Shown here piece by piece: positions 46,363 to 55,341 of a stretch of 64,000 nucleotides of DNA. Both the position numbers and the translations under genes were made by a program. Origin of the DNA: WHSW01 sp963777775 (GTDB taxonomy: Bacteria; Actinomycetota; Thermoleophilia; Solirubrobacterales; 70-9); the NCBI GenBank assembly GCA_963777775.1, contig CAVZRL010000005.1, positions 813,332 through 877,331 of the forward strand. Reading direction: 5' to 3'. Numbering within the stretch: position 1 is the stretch's first letter; every line of letters begins with the position of its first letter. The notes under the pieces were generated by a model. The model had not been told where the DNA came from and did not search any database. It saw only the letters and a list, made by a program, of their open reading frames with translations.

Positions 46363-47727
46363 ATGGGCGTGACGGCGACGCGAGGCGAGCGGACGGCACA
46401 GGAACTGGCGAAGGCCGACCGGCAGCGGATCATCCATCCCTACCTGCCGAGCTCGACCGAGCAGCGGGTGGTGATGGTCGAGGGCGATGGATGCCGGCTT
46501 CGCGACGCCGACGGGCGCGAGTACCTCGACGCCACCGGCGGCCTCTGGCTCGCCCAGGTCGGGCACGGCCGGCGCGAGATCGCCGAGGCCGCGGCCGACC
46601 AGATGCAGCGGCTCGAGTACTTCACCAGCTTCTGGGAGTTCTCCAACGACCGCGCGATCGAGCTCGCCGAGCGCCTGACCTCGATCTCGCCCCCGAAGCA
46701 GACCCACGTCTACTTCACCAGCGGCGGCTCGGAGGGCAACGAGGCGGCGCTGAAGATGTCGCGCTACGCCCACTGGCGCCGCGGCGAGCGCGACCGGACC
46801 TGGATCCTCGCCCGCCACCAGGCCTATCACGGGGTCGGCTACGGGTCCGGGACCGCGACCGGCTTCCCCGTCTACCACGACGGCTTCGGCCCGATGCTCC
46901 CCCACGTCCGCCACCTGACCCAGCCGTGGCCGTACCGGACCGAGCTCTTCGACGGCGAGGACCCGACCGACTTCTGCATCGCCGAGCTCGAGCGGACGAT
47001 CGACGAGCTCGGCGCGGACAAGGTCGCCGCCTTCATCGGCGAGCCGGTGATGGGCGTCGCCGGGATGCTGGTGCCGCCGGACGACTACTGGCCGCGCGTG
47101 CAGGAGCTGCTCCGCGAGCACGGGATCACCTTCATCTTCGACGAGGTGGTGAGCGCCTACGGCCGGGTCGGGCACTGGTTCGCCGCCGAGCACTTCGGGG
47201 TCGAGCCCGACATCATCGTCACCGCCAAGGGGATCACCTCCGGCTACGCGCCGCTCGGCGCGGTGCTGGTCAGCGACGAGATCGCCGAGGCGGTGACCGA
47301 GGAGGGGTTCCCGATGGGGTTCACCTACAACGGGCATCCGACCTCGTGCGCGGTGGCGCTCGCGAACCTGGAGCTGATCGAGTCGGAGGGCCTGCTCGAG
47401 CGAGCCCAGGAGACCGGCGCCTACATCCTCGAACGGCTGCAGGGGCTGCTCGACCTGCCGGTGGTGGGCGAGGTCCGCGGGGTCGGGATGATGCACGCGG
47501 TCGAGCTCGTCGGCGACCGAGAGAGCCGCAGTCCGCTGGCGATGGACTCCGCGCCCCAGGACGTGATCCTGCGCGAGACCGGGGTCATCGTCCGCGACTG
47601 CCAGCACAACCTGGTGATCTCGCCGCCGCTGATCATGTCCCGCGCCGAGGCCGACGAGGTCGTCGACGCGATGCGCTCGGTGCTCGAGCGCACCGACCCG
47701 GACGGCCGGATCGGGGCGAGGAAATAG
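46363..47727 (+). CDS. Class-III (omega) aminotransferase
   Basis: A 454-residue PLP enzyme. TSGGSEGNEAALKMSRY, the IFDEVVSAYGRVG aspartate and the PLP lysine in IVTAKGITSGYAPLGAV mark the fold. ATG 46363 lies behind GGAGGAGGATC; an upstream in-frame GTG at 46318 is less likely. Such enzymes move amino groups from omega-amino acids or diamines to pyruvate or 2-oxoglutarate. It starts the second half of the catabolic cluster, directly ahead of the ABC transporter genes. Confidence 0.92.
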   Translation: MGVTATRGERTAQELAKADRQRIIHPYLPSSTEQRVVMVEGDGCRLRDADGREYLDATGGLWLAQVGHGRREIAEAAADQMQRLEYFTSFWEFSNDRAIELAERLTSISPPKQTHVYFTSGGSEGNEAALKMSRYAHWRRGERDRTWILARHQAYHGVGYGSGTATGFPVYHDGFGPMLPHVRHLTQPWPYRTELFDGEDPTDFCIAELERTIDELGADKVAAFIGEPVMGVAGMLVPPDDYWPRVQELLREHGITFIFDEVVSAYGRVGHWFAAEHFGVEPDIIVTAKGITSGYAPLGAVLVSDEIAEAVTEEGFPMGFTYNGHPTSCAVALANLELIESEGLLERAQETGAYILERLQGLLDLPVVGEVRGVGMMHAVELVGDRESRSPLAMDSAPQDVILRETGVIVRDCQHNLVISPPLIMSRAEADEVVDAMRSVLERTDPDGRIGARK

Positions 47728-47759
47728 CTGTCAAATGACCACGAGCAAGAGGAGAGCTG

Positions 47760-48800
47760 ATGCACACGGCGACCAATAGATTCTCGATCACCAGGCTCGG
47801 AGCGCTGCTCGGGCTGCTGGTGGCGCTCGCCTTCTTCGTCGCGGCCTGCGGCGACGATGACGACGAGTCCGACGATGCGGCCAGCGGCGGCGGCGAGGTG
47901 ACCGAGGTCTCGATCGGCACCCAGCCCTGGATCGGCTACGGGCCGTTCTGGATCGCAGACGACCAGGGCTTCGACACCGACCACGGGGTCGACATCAAGC
48001 TGGTCAACTTCTCCACCGACCAGGACCTCGAGTCCGGGTTCGCGAGCGGCAAGTTCCAGGCGGCCAACAACGCCAACAACACCCTGATCCGGCTCGCCGA
48101 CCTCGGCCTCGACTACAAGGTCGTGCTGATGGAGGACGTCTCGCTGGAGGCCGACGCGGTCGTCTCCTGCAACCCGGACATCAAGTCGATCGAGGACGTC
48201 GAGGGCGCCAAGGTCGCGTTCGAGGAGTTCTCGGTCTCCGACGTGCTGTTCAACTACGCGCTCACCGAGGCCGGGCTCGACATCGACTCGATCGACTACG
48301 TCCCGCTCCCCGCGGCCGATGCCGGCACGGCGGCGGTCGCCGGCCGGGTCGACGTCGCGGTCACCTACGAGCCCTACCTGCAGGCGGCGGTCGAGGAGGG
48401 CGACAACTGCAAGATCATCTACACCGCGGCCGAGAACGAGGGGTTGATCTCCGACGCCCTGGCGGTCAACAGCGAGTTCGCCGAGAGCGATCCGGATGCG
48501 GTCGTCGGCGTCCTGCAGGCGTGGGGCGACGCGGTCGACTACTACAACGAGAATCCCGAGGACGCGCAGGCGATCATCGCCGAGAACGTCGGTGAGAGCC
48601 CGAAGGCGCTGGGACCGAGCTTCGAGGGGGTCGAGCTGTTCGACCTCCAGCAGTCCCAGGACTTCCTCGAGAACGACTACGAGGCGCTCTGGAACGACAT
48701 CCGCACGATCATGTTCGACCAGGGCCAGATCGAGAGCGAGCCCGAGGTGAGCGACTACCTCGACACCTCGTTCGGCGAGCAGGCGCTCTCGGGCGAGTAG
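47760..48800 (+). CDS. NMT1/SsuA-type ABC substrate-binding lipoprotein
   Basis: A 346-residue exported binding protein. The signal ends in a lipobox (FFVAACGDDDDE). The mature domain has the periplasmic-binding-II layout with VSIGTQPWIGYGPFWIADDQGF, then VAFEEFSVSDVLFNYALTEAG and RVDVAVTYEPYL. This family binds sulfonates, nitrate, pyrimidine precursors and similar small anions or heterocycles. It pairs with the permease and ATPase that follow at 6-base and overlapping spacing. Confidence 0.93.
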   Translation: MHTATNRFSITRLGALLGLLVALAFFVAACGDDDDESDDAASGGGEVTEVSIGTQPWIGYGPFWIADDQGFDTDHGVDIKLVNFSTDQDLESGFASGKFQAANNANNTLIRLADLGLDYKVVLMEDVSLEADAVVSCNPDIKSIEDVEGAKVAFEEFSVSDVLFNYALTEAGLDIDSIDYVPLPAADAGTAAVAGRVDVAVTYEPYLQAAVEEGDNCKIIYTAAENEGLISDALAVNSEFAESDPDAVVGVLQAWGDAVDYYNENPEDAQAIIAENVGESPKALGPSFEGVELFDLQQSQDFLENDYEALWNDIRTIMFDQGQIESEPEVSDYLDTSFGEQALSGE

Positions 48801-48806
48801 TCGCGG

Positions 48807-49664
48807 ATGACGACCGCTTCGGATCAGACGGCGGCCGGGGCCCGTGGTGGGGCCCCGGCCGCCGCGCCGAAGCGAAAGCGCAAGCGGAAGCTGTTTCGGC
48901 TCTACAGCCCGATCGAGCCGCGCACCTACCTGGTCATCGCGATCGTCTCCTTCGCGGTCCTGCTCGGCGGTTGGTGGCTGGCGGCCGAGCTCGACCTGGC
49001 GAAGGACATCTTCCTCCCCTCCCCGGCCGACGTTTGGCGGACCGGAATCGATGCGGTCGAGGACGGGACGCTCTGGGATGACGCCCGGACCAGCTTCGTG
49101 CGGATCACGATCGGCTTCATGATCTCGACCGCGCTGGCGCTGCCGATCGGGATCCTGATCGGCACCTACCGCGCCGCCGAGGCGGCGATCGAGCCCTCGG
49201 TCGACTTCATCCGCTACATGCCGGCGGTCGCCTTCGTGCCGCTGACGATCGTCTGGGTCGGGGTCGACGAGTCGCAGAAGTGGCTGATCATCTTCATCGG
49301 CACCTTCTTCCAGCAGGTGCTGCTGGTGATGGACAACGTCAAGCGGGTGCCGCGCGAGTACGTCGACATCGGGCACACGCTGGGGATGAAGGACCATGCC
49401 GTGCTCCGCCGGGTGGTCCTGCCGGCGGCGGCGCCGGCGATCTGGGACACGCTGCGGATCACCCTCGGCTGGGCCTGGACCTGGCTCGTGGTCGCCGAGC
49501 TGGTCGCCGCCTCCGAGGGCCTCGGCCATTCGATCGTCGTCGCCCAGCGCTTCTTCCAGACCGAGACGATCTTCCTCGGCATCATCGTCATCGGGCTGCT
49601 CGGGCTGATCATGGACCAGGCGATGAAGTACACGGGCAAGCGGCTCTTTCGGTGGGCGGAATGA
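48807..49664 (+). CDS. ABC transporter permease (SsuC/TauC type)
   Basis: A 285-residue protein with a basic N-terminus (KRKRKRKLF) and about six spans. The EAA-like cytoplasmic loop for ATPase contact is REYVDIGHTLGMKDHAVLRRVVLPAAAP. It forms a homodimeric channel with the adjoining ATPase. The stop overlaps the ATPase start (ATGA). Confidence 0.92.
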   Translation: MTTASDQTAAGARGGAPAAAPKRKRKRKLFRLYSPIEPRTYLVIAIVSFAVLLGGWWLAAELDLAKDIFLPSPADVWRTGIDAVEDGTLWDDARTSFVRITIGFMISTALALPIGILIGTYRAAEAAIEPSVDFIRYMPAVAFVPLTIVWVGVDESQKWLIIFIGTFFQQVLLVMDNVKRVPREYVDIGHTLGMKDHAVLRRVVLPAAAPAIWDTLRITLGWAWTWLVVAELVAASEGLGHSIVVAQRFFQTETIFLGIIVIGLLGLIMDQAMKYTGKRLFRWAE

Positions 49665-50467
49665 GCGGGCCGACCGGCGCGGCGAAGCTCACCGTGCGCG
49701 GCCTGCGCAAGGTGTTCGAGGAGGAGCGCGGCTCCGGCGAGGTGGTGGCGCTCGACGGGCTCGACTTCGAGATCGCCGAGAAGCAGTTCGTGACCGTGAT
49801 CGGGACCAGCGGCTGCGGCAAGTCGACGATGCTCTCGATCATCGCCGGGCTCGAGGAGGAGACCGAGGGCGTGGTGCTCGTCGACGGCCAGCACGTGGTC
49901 GGCCCCGGCCGCGACCGCGGCGTCGTCTTTCAGAGCTACGCCCTGTTCCCGTGGCTGACCGCGCAGAAGAACGTCGAGTTCGCCCTCCGCGGCTCGAGCA
50001 GCGAGCGCGCCGAGGTCGCCCGCCAGCACCTCGACCTGGTCGGCCTCGACCGCTTCGCGGACTCCTACCCGAGCCAGCTCTCGGGCGGGATGCGACAGCG
50101 GGTGGCGATCGCCCGGGCGCTCTCCTACAAGCCCGAGGTGCTGTTGATGGACGAGCCGTTCGGGGCGCTCGACGCCCAGACCCGCCAGCTGATGCAGGAG
50201 CTCTTGACCAAGGTCTGGGAGGAGCACCGGCTGACGGTGATCTTCGTCACCCACGACATCGACGAGGCGGTCTTCCTCTCCGACCGGGTGCTGGTGATGA
50301 CCGCGCGGCCCGGCCGGATCAAGGAGGACATGACGATCGAGATCGAGCGCCCGCGCACCTTCGAGGTCTTCTCGACGCCGGCGTTCTTCGACTACAAGGC
50401 ACGGCTGCTGACCTCGATCCGCGAGGAGAGCCTGCGCACCGCCGAGGCGATGGAGGTGATCGCATGA
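49661..50467 (+). CDS. ABC transporter ATP-binding protein (SsuB/TauB type)
   Basis: A 268-residue ATPase. Walker A GTSGCGKST, Q-loop VFQSYALFPWLTA, signature LSGGMRQRVAIARAL, Walker B VLLMDEPFGALDAQT and the H-loop FVTHDIDEA are complete. It powers the NMT1-type importer. It overlaps the next gene (M20 hydrolase) by 4 bases, linking uptake and first processing of the unknown substrate. Confidence 0.95.
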   Translation: MSGPTGAAKLTVRGLRKVFEEERGSGEVVALDGLDFEIAEKQFVTVIGTSGCGKSTMLSIIAGLEEETEGVVLVDGQHVVGPGRDRGVVFQSYALFPWLTAQKNVEFALRGSSSERAEVARQHLDLVGLDRFADSYPSQLSGGMRQRVAIARALSYKPEVLLMDEPFGALDAQTRQLMQELLTKVWEEHRLTVIFVTHDIDEAVFLSDRVLVMTARPGRIKEDMTIEIERPRTFEVFSTPAFFDYKARLLTSIREESLRTAEAMEVIA

Positions 50468-51807
50468 GCGACGAGGACCGGGTCGTCGCCGCGATCGACG
50501 AGCGCGCCGACGAGCTCGTCGAGCTCGCCTGCGAGCTGATCCGGTTCGAGACCACGACCCGCGGCGAGGCCGACGAGCCGGCGCGCGAGGAGGCGGCGCT
50601 GCAGGAGCACCTGGCGGCGCGGCTCCAGGCGGCCGGCGCCGAGGTCGAGCTGTTCGAGCCCGAGCCGGGGGCGCTCGACCGCTGGCGGCGCCAGGTGCCG
50701 GCGGGGCTCGGCTTCGCCGGGCGCCCGCAGCTGCTCGCCCGCTTCGGCGGCTCCGGCGAGGGCCGCAGCCTGCTGCTCAACGGCCACATCGACGTCGTCT
50801 CCGCCGAGCCGCGCGAGCGCTGGGCGAGCGACCCGTTCGAGCCCGAGGTCCGCGACGGGCGCCTCTACGGGCGCGGAGCCTGCGACATGAAGGGCGGGGT
50901 CGCGGCGATGGTCGTCGCGGCGACCGCGCTCGCCGAGGCCGGGGTCGAGCTTCCGGGCGAGCTGATCGTGAGCACGGTCACCGACGAGGAGTGGAACGGC
51001 GCCGGAGCCCTGGCGCTCGCCGCCCGCGGGATCGACGCCGACGCCGGGATCGTCCCCGAGGCGACCGGGTTCGAGCCCTGGATCGCCTGTCGCGGCGTGC
51101 TCTGTCCGACGGTCACCGTCGAGGGTCGCCCCGGCCACGCCGAGATCCCGCAGCCGGACTGGCGCGAGGGCGGCGCCGTGAACGCGATCGAGAAGACGAC
51201 CGTGGTGCTCGAGGCGGTGCGGGCGCTGCGCGAGCGCTGGCGCGAGCGCGACGGCGATCATCCTCTGCTCGCCCCCGGCGAGCTGGTGCCGACCGTGATC
51301 CAGGGCGGCGAGTGGTGGGTCAACTATCCGGCCTCCTGCACGACGACCGTCGACGTCACCTATCTCCCCCGGCAGGGCGATCACGGCAACGGCGATGACG
51401 GCGGCGGCTGGGGCACGGGGCTGGAGCGCGAGATCGAGGCCTGGATCCTCGAGCGCGCCCGCGAGGACCCGTGGCTGGCCGAGCACCCGCCGAGCTTCGA
51501 GTGGGGCACCAACCTGGCGCCCGCCGAGATCTCCCCCGAGCACCCGATCGTCGACTGCGCGCTCGCCGCCGGACAGGCCGTCGGTCGCCCCGGCCAGGTG
51601 GCCGCGCTGCAGGGCTGGCACGACGCGGCGACCTTCACCCGGTTCGGGACGCCGACGATCAGCTACGGCCCCGCCGGGCTCTCGAACGACGGCAAGACGA
51701 TGGCCCACGCGGTCGACGAGTTCGTCCCGGTCGCAGACCTGGTCGCCTGCGCGCAGGCGCTCGCGATCGCCGCGCTGCGCTGGTGCGGCGGGAAGGAGAG
51801 AGAGTGA
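50464..51807 (+). CDS. M20/ArgE-DapE family metallohydrolase
   Basis: A 447-residue zinc amidohydrolase or peptidase. Ligands and catalytic residues are visible: LNGHIDVVSAEP (His), GRGACDMKGGVAAM (Asp), STVTDEEWNGAGA (Glu-Glu) and the final His in KTMAHAVDEFV. The lid domain starts at about VTVEGRPGHAEIPQPDW. These enzymes cleave N-acyl, N-formyl or N-carbamoyl amino acids or short peptides. Translational coupling to the transporter ATPase suggests the imported compound, or a product of it, is its substrate. Confidence 0.9.
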   Translation: MSDEDRVVAAIDERADELVELACELIRFETTTRGEADEPAREEAALQEHLAARLQAAGAEVELFEPEPGALDRWRRQVPAGLGFAGRPQLLARFGGSGEGRSLLLNGHIDVVSAEPRERWASDPFEPEVRDGRLYGRGACDMKGGVAAMVVAATALAEAGVELPGELIVSTVTDEEWNGAGALALAARGIDADAGIVPEATGFEPWIACRGVLCPTVTVEGRPGHAEIPQPDWREGGAVNAIEKTTVVLEAVRALRERWRERDGDHPLLAPGELVPTVIQGGEWWVNYPASCTTTVDVTYLPRQGDHGNGDDGGGWGTGLEREIEAWILERAREDPWLAEHPPSFEWGTNLAPAEISPEHPIVDCALAAGQAVGRPGQVAALQGWHDAATFTRFGTPTISYGPAGLSNDGKTMAHAVDEFVPVADLVACAQALAIAALRWCGGKERE

Positions 51808-52688
51808 GACCCGACCTGAAGCTGCTCGTCGACGCGATCGACATGCACGCGCACACGCACCCGGCGCTGTTCAACCGCCCGATCGACGACGCCGACCTCG
51901 CCTCGCACGCGCTCGACTTCGGCATGCGCGGATTCGTGCTCAAGGACCACGACAGCGACACCACCGGTCGCGCCTACCACGTCGGGCACAACTTCCGCCA
52001 GGTGGAGCCGTTCGGGGCGGTGGTGCTCAACCGCTCGGTCGGTGGGCTCAACCCCTGGGTGGTCCAGAAGGCGCTCCACTACGGCGCCCGGGTCGTCTGG
52101 ATGCCGAGCAACCACTCCAAGTACCACTCCGAGTACTTCGACACGCCCGACTACCCGCAGCTCGGCCGCAAGCGCAAGCAGCTCGCCGGCGACGGGGTGA
52201 CCGTGTTCGACCAGCGAGGCGAGCTGAAGCCCGAGGTGACAACGATCTGCGAGCTGGTCGCCGAGGACGACGCCTGTCTGGCGACCGGGCACCTGAGCAT
52301 CGAGGAGACCCGGGCGCTGCAGGCGGAGGCGAAGCGATGCGGGGTGAGCAAGTTCCTCGTCACCCACGTCAACTGGGCGCTGACCCGGTACGAGCTCGAC
52401 GTCCAGCGCGAGCTGATCGCCGAGGGCGCGTACCTCGAGTACGTGGCGGTCTCCTGCGTCTCGCCGATCTTCTGGGAGCAGAAGCCCGACGAGCTCGCCG
52501 AGTGGATCGGCGAGCTCGGCGGCGACAAACTGATCCTCAGCTCCGACCTCGGCCAGGCGTCGGCGGCGCCGCATCCGGAGGGGATGCGGATGCTGATCAG
52601 CTCGATGCTCGACGTCGGCGCCGACTACGACGAGCTGGAGAAGATGACCAAGGCGAACCCGGCCCATCTGCTCGGGCTCAGCGCATGA
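51804..52688 (+). CDS. DUF6282-like metal-dependent hydrolase
   Basis: A 294-residue TIM-barrel hydrolase. IDMHAHTHPALFNR gives an HxH metal site close to the N-terminus. Further possible ligands are in LKDHDSDT, WMPSNHSKYHSEYF, ACLATGHLSIEETRAL, FLVTHVNWAL and LSSDLGQ. The pattern fits the amidohydrolase-related DUF6282 group. The GTG start at 51804 overlaps the M20 stop. Function is unestablished, but coupling to a transporter and M20 enzyme suggests cleavage of a C-N bond. Confidence 0.75.
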   Translation: MRPDLKLLVDAIDMHAHTHPALFNRPIDDADLASHALDFGMRGFVLKDHDSDTTGRAYHVGHNFRQVEPFGAVVLNRSVGGLNPWVVQKALHYGARVVWMPSNHSKYHSEYFDTPDYPQLGRKRKQLAGDGVTVFDQRGELKPEVTTICELVAEDDACLATGHLSIEETRALQAEAKRCGVSKFLVTHVNWALTRYELDVQRELIAEGAYLEYVAVSCVSPIFWEQKPDELAEWIGELGGDKLILSSDLGQASAAPHPEGMRMLISSMLDVGADYDELEKMTKANPAHLLGLSA

Positions 52689-52725
52689 GCCGCGGCCCGC
52701 TCGAACGAGAACGAAAGGTGCGCCC

Positions 52726-52914
52726 ATGCCGCTGATCGAAGTCAAGGCCTTCGACCGTCGATTCGACGACCCCGAGGCCACCGAGCGCCTGATCGCCGGC
52801 CTCACCGACGCGCTCTGCGAGGTCTTCGGCGAGGAGGTCCGCGACGAGACCTGGGTGGTGGTCGACGGGGTAAAGCCCTCGCACTGGGGCTTCGGCGGCG
52901 AGGTGCGCAAGTAG
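52726..52914 (+). CDS. 4-Oxalocrotonate tautomerase family protein
   Basis: A 62-residue protein starting PLIEVKAF after the initiator Met, so the catalytic N-terminal proline is present. The rest (TERLIAGLTDALCEVFG, DETWVVVDGVKPSHWGFGG) matches the 4-OT subunit fold. It isomerises an enol/keto intermediate, consistent with breakdown of an unsaturated or ring-opened acid by this cluster. Two bases separate it from the next aminotransferase gene. Confidence 0.9.
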   Translation: MPLIEVKAFDRRFDDPEATERLIAGLTDALCEVFGEEVRDETWVVVDGVKPSHWGFGGEVRK

Positions 52915-52916
52915 CG

Positions 52917-54218
52917 ATGGCCGGCTCCCGCGTCCTCGCGACCTCGCTGACCTCGGGCTCACAGCCGCTCGTCGTCCGCGGCGAGGGCATGTGGCTCGAG
53001 CTCGACGACGGCCGCCGGGTGCTCGACGCGACCAACACGGCGGCGCCGTTGGGCCACGCGCACCCCGAGATCGTCGAGGCGGTGCGCGGCGCGGCGACGG
53101 CGCCGGCGATCAACGAGGGCGTGCGCTGGGGCGGGCGCGACGCGGCCGCCGAGGCGCTGCTCGAGACCGCGCTCGAGGGCGAGGACTGGGCCGGAGCGGT
53201 GCGCTTCTTCATCAGCGCCGGCGAGGCCAACGACGCCCTCTGCTCGCTCGCCCAGGCACTGACCGGACGGCCGGCGCTCGCGACCCGCGAGCGCGCCTAT
53301 CACGGCGGCGTCGGCCTCGCGCGCGAGCTGACCGTGCAGCCGCAGTGGCACGGCGGGCTCGCCTACCGCGACCGGACCGCGGCCCCGCCCCGGCTCGCCG
53401 ACGTCCGCGAGCTGCCGGCGCCGGTCGGCGCCCGGGTCGCCGGGCGCGGGCCGGATGCGGAGGCCGACCGCGCCGCCCTCGACGCCGCCGCGGGTGAGCT
53501 GGGCGAGGTCGCCGCGGTGCTGATCGACTACAGCCAGGGCGGCATCTACCACCAGCCCGGCTACCAGGACCGGCTCGCCGAGCTCGCGTCCGACGCGGGG
53601 GCGCTCTGGATCGCCGACGAGACGGTGACCGGGCTCGGCCGGGTCGGGCACTGGTTTCAGTTTCAGGCCGGCGAGTCGCGCCCGGACGTGGTCACGATGG
53701 GCAAGGGGCTGGCCGCGGGCGGCGCCCCGGCCGGCGCCGCGGTGCTCTCGCGCGAGCTGCTCGAGCGGATCGAGGACGCGGGCTGGCAGTCCTACAGCAG
53801 CTACCGCGCCCACCCGATCACCTGCGCCGCGATCGAGGCCCACATCCGGGTCTCCGCCCGCGACGGCCTCTACCGGCGAGCGCTGGAGTTCGACCAGCTG
53901 CTCGCCGACGAGATGCGCCGACTCGCCGACGCCCACCCCGGGATCGCGCGCATCGACGGCCGCGGCCTGCACTGGACGATCGAGTTCCACGGCCCGAGCT
54001 GGCGCGAGTGGGAGGGCCACGATCCCGACCCGCTCGCCTCCCGGATCGCGGCCCGCGTCCTCGACGCCGGGGCGATGATCGCGACCAGCGGCGAGCAGAC
54101 CTCGCTCTTCATCGCCCCGCCGCTGATCGTCGAGGAGGCGGAGCTGAAGCAGATCCTCGCCGCCGTCGACCACGGGCTCGAGCTCGCCGACGCCGAGCTC
54201 GACCGCGCCGCCGCCTGA
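52917..54218 (+). CDS. Second class-III aminotransferase
   Basis: A 433-residue PLP enzyme. It has the ADETVTGLGRVGHWF aspartate and PLP lysine MGKGLAAGGAPAG. It is distinct from the aminotransferase at 46363-47727: about 20 residues shorter, with different substrate loops (ISAGEANDALCSLAQAL in place of the usual SGSEA). Two different class-III aminotransferases flanking one transporter/hydrolase set suggest a diamine or beta-amino acid intermediate. It is the last gene of the rightward cluster. Confidence 0.9.
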   Translation: MAGSRVLATSLTSGSQPLVVRGEGMWLELDDGRRVLDATNTAAPLGHAHPEIVEAVRGAATAPAINEGVRWGGRDAAAEALLETALEGEDWAGAVRFFISAGEANDALCSLAQALTGRPALATRERAYHGGVGLARELTVQPQWHGGLAYRDRTAAPPRLADVRELPAPVGARVAGRGPDAEADRAALDAAAGELGEVAAVLIDYSQGGIYHQPGYQDRLAELASDAGALWIADETVTGLGRVGHWFQFQAGESRPDVVTMGKGLAAGGAPAGAAVLSRELLERIEDAGWQSYSSYRAHPITCAAIEAHIRVSARDGLYRRALEFDQLLADEMRRLADAHPGIARIDGRGLHWTIEFHGPSWREWEGHDPDPLASRIAARVLDAGAMIATSGEQTSLFIAPPLIVEEAELKQILAAVDHGLELADAELDRAAA

Positions 54219-54239
54219 GCGGTCGGTTCGCGCCGAGAA

Positions 54240-54563
54240 TCAGTGGCGGACGAGCGAGAGCGCGTGCTCGTAGCGCTCGCGCAGCAGCGCCGCGCCGCGC
54301 TCGACCCCGGAGGGCCCGGGCTCGAGCTCGACCGTCACCCAGCCGGAGGCGGGCTGCGCCCAGCGATGCTCGCGCGCCTCGCCGCGCTCGATCAGCTCCC
54401 GCTTGAGCGCCGGCGGCAAGGGCATGTCCAGGGTCCGCTCGCCGTGCAGGTGCCCGAGCTCGCGCCGGCCGAGCATGAACCGGGTCGAGCCGAAGCGCCC
54501 GGGCTCGAGCGAAACGCCGTCCCAGCTCGAGACCTCGTCGATCAGGGTGGCGGTCGCGCCCAT
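54240..54563 (-). CDS. Luciferase-like DUF5519 protein
   Basis: A 107-residue protein. WDGVSLEPGRFGSTRFMLGRRELGHLHGE and DMPLPPALKRELIERGEAREHRW, then SGWVTVELE, follow the DUF5519 pattern (a domain often listed as luciferase family but with no shown light-producing activity). ATG 54563 fits the family start, and the upstream extension to 54599 is unlikely. It converges with the aminotransferase gene. Confidence 0.75.
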   Translation of the reverse strand: MGATATLIDEVSSWDGVSLEPGRFGSTRFMLGRRELGHLHGERTLDMPLPPALKRELIERGEAREHRWAQPASGWVTVELEPGPSGVERGAALLRERYEHALSLVRH

Positions 54564-54625
54564 GCCCGAGAGAGTAGAGGGAGCCCGCTTGCCGCTCACC
54601 GGGCCGGCGGCGTTCGGGCTCTCGG

Positions 54626-55279
54626 CTAGCCCACCTGCGCGACCAGTTCCGGGGTGACCTCGCCCGGGGTCGCCACGGTGGCCGCGGCGAGCGCGAGCGC
54701 GCTCTCGTCGGGCGGGTAGTGCGGGTTCGGGACCGCGATCACCGCCATCCCCGCCGCAGCGGCCGCTTGCAGCCCGTTGCTCGAGTCCTCGACCGCGACG
54801 CAGCGCCGGGGGTCGGCGTCCAGGCGTCGCGCGACCTCCAGGTAGACGTCGGAGGCGGGCTTGCCGCGCTCGACCTCCTCCGAGGAGACGGTGACCGAGA
54901 ACGCGTCCGCGAGTCCGGCGAGCTCGATCGCCCGGTCGATGATCTCGCGGTTCGACGACGAGGCGAGACCGAGGGGCCAGCGCTCGGCCAGCTCCCGGAC
55001 CGCGGCCTGGGCGCCGGGAAGGAGCGGCAGCTCGCGGTCGTAGCGCTCCTTCATGCGACGGACGACCTCGCGGTTGATCTTCTCCGGCTCAAGTGGCGTC
55101 CCAAGCTCCTCGTGCAGATACCGCGACCACTCGAGCGAGCTCATCCCCATCATCACGTGCGGGGCCTCCTCGCGCCAGGTCCCGCCACTGTCCCGTACCA
55201 GCGCCTCCTTGGCCTCGTTCCACACCTGCTCGGAGTCGAGCAGGACGCCGTCGAGGTCGAAAATCACCGCATCTGGCAC
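54626..55279 (-). CDS. HAD-superfamily phosphatase/phosphoglucomutase-like
   Basis: A 217-residue HAD enzyme. Motif I is VIFDLDGVLLDSE, motif II LASSSNREI, motif III Lys in ERGKPASDVYLEVA and motif IV AVEDSSNGLQAA. The helical cap has four helices after motif I, as in beta-phosphoglucomutase and DOG phosphatases. The substrate is probably a small sugar phosphate. It is a single gene on the minus strand. Confidence 0.92.
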   Translation of the reverse strand: MPDAVIFDLDGVLLDSEQVWNEAKEALVRDSGGTWREEAPHVMMGMSSLEWSRYLHEELGTPLEPEKINREVVRRMKERYDRELPLLPGAQAAVRELAERWPLGLASSSNREIIDRAIELAGLADAFSVTVSSEEVERGKPASDVYLEVARRLDADPRRCVAVEDSSNGLQAAAAAGMAVIAVPNPHYPPDESALALAAATVATPGEVTPELVAQVG

Positions 55280-55341
55280 CGGGTGGTTCTAACGCATGGA
55301 ACGGCCACGACGAATCGCCAAGCCGGCTCGGCGGGCCCGGC

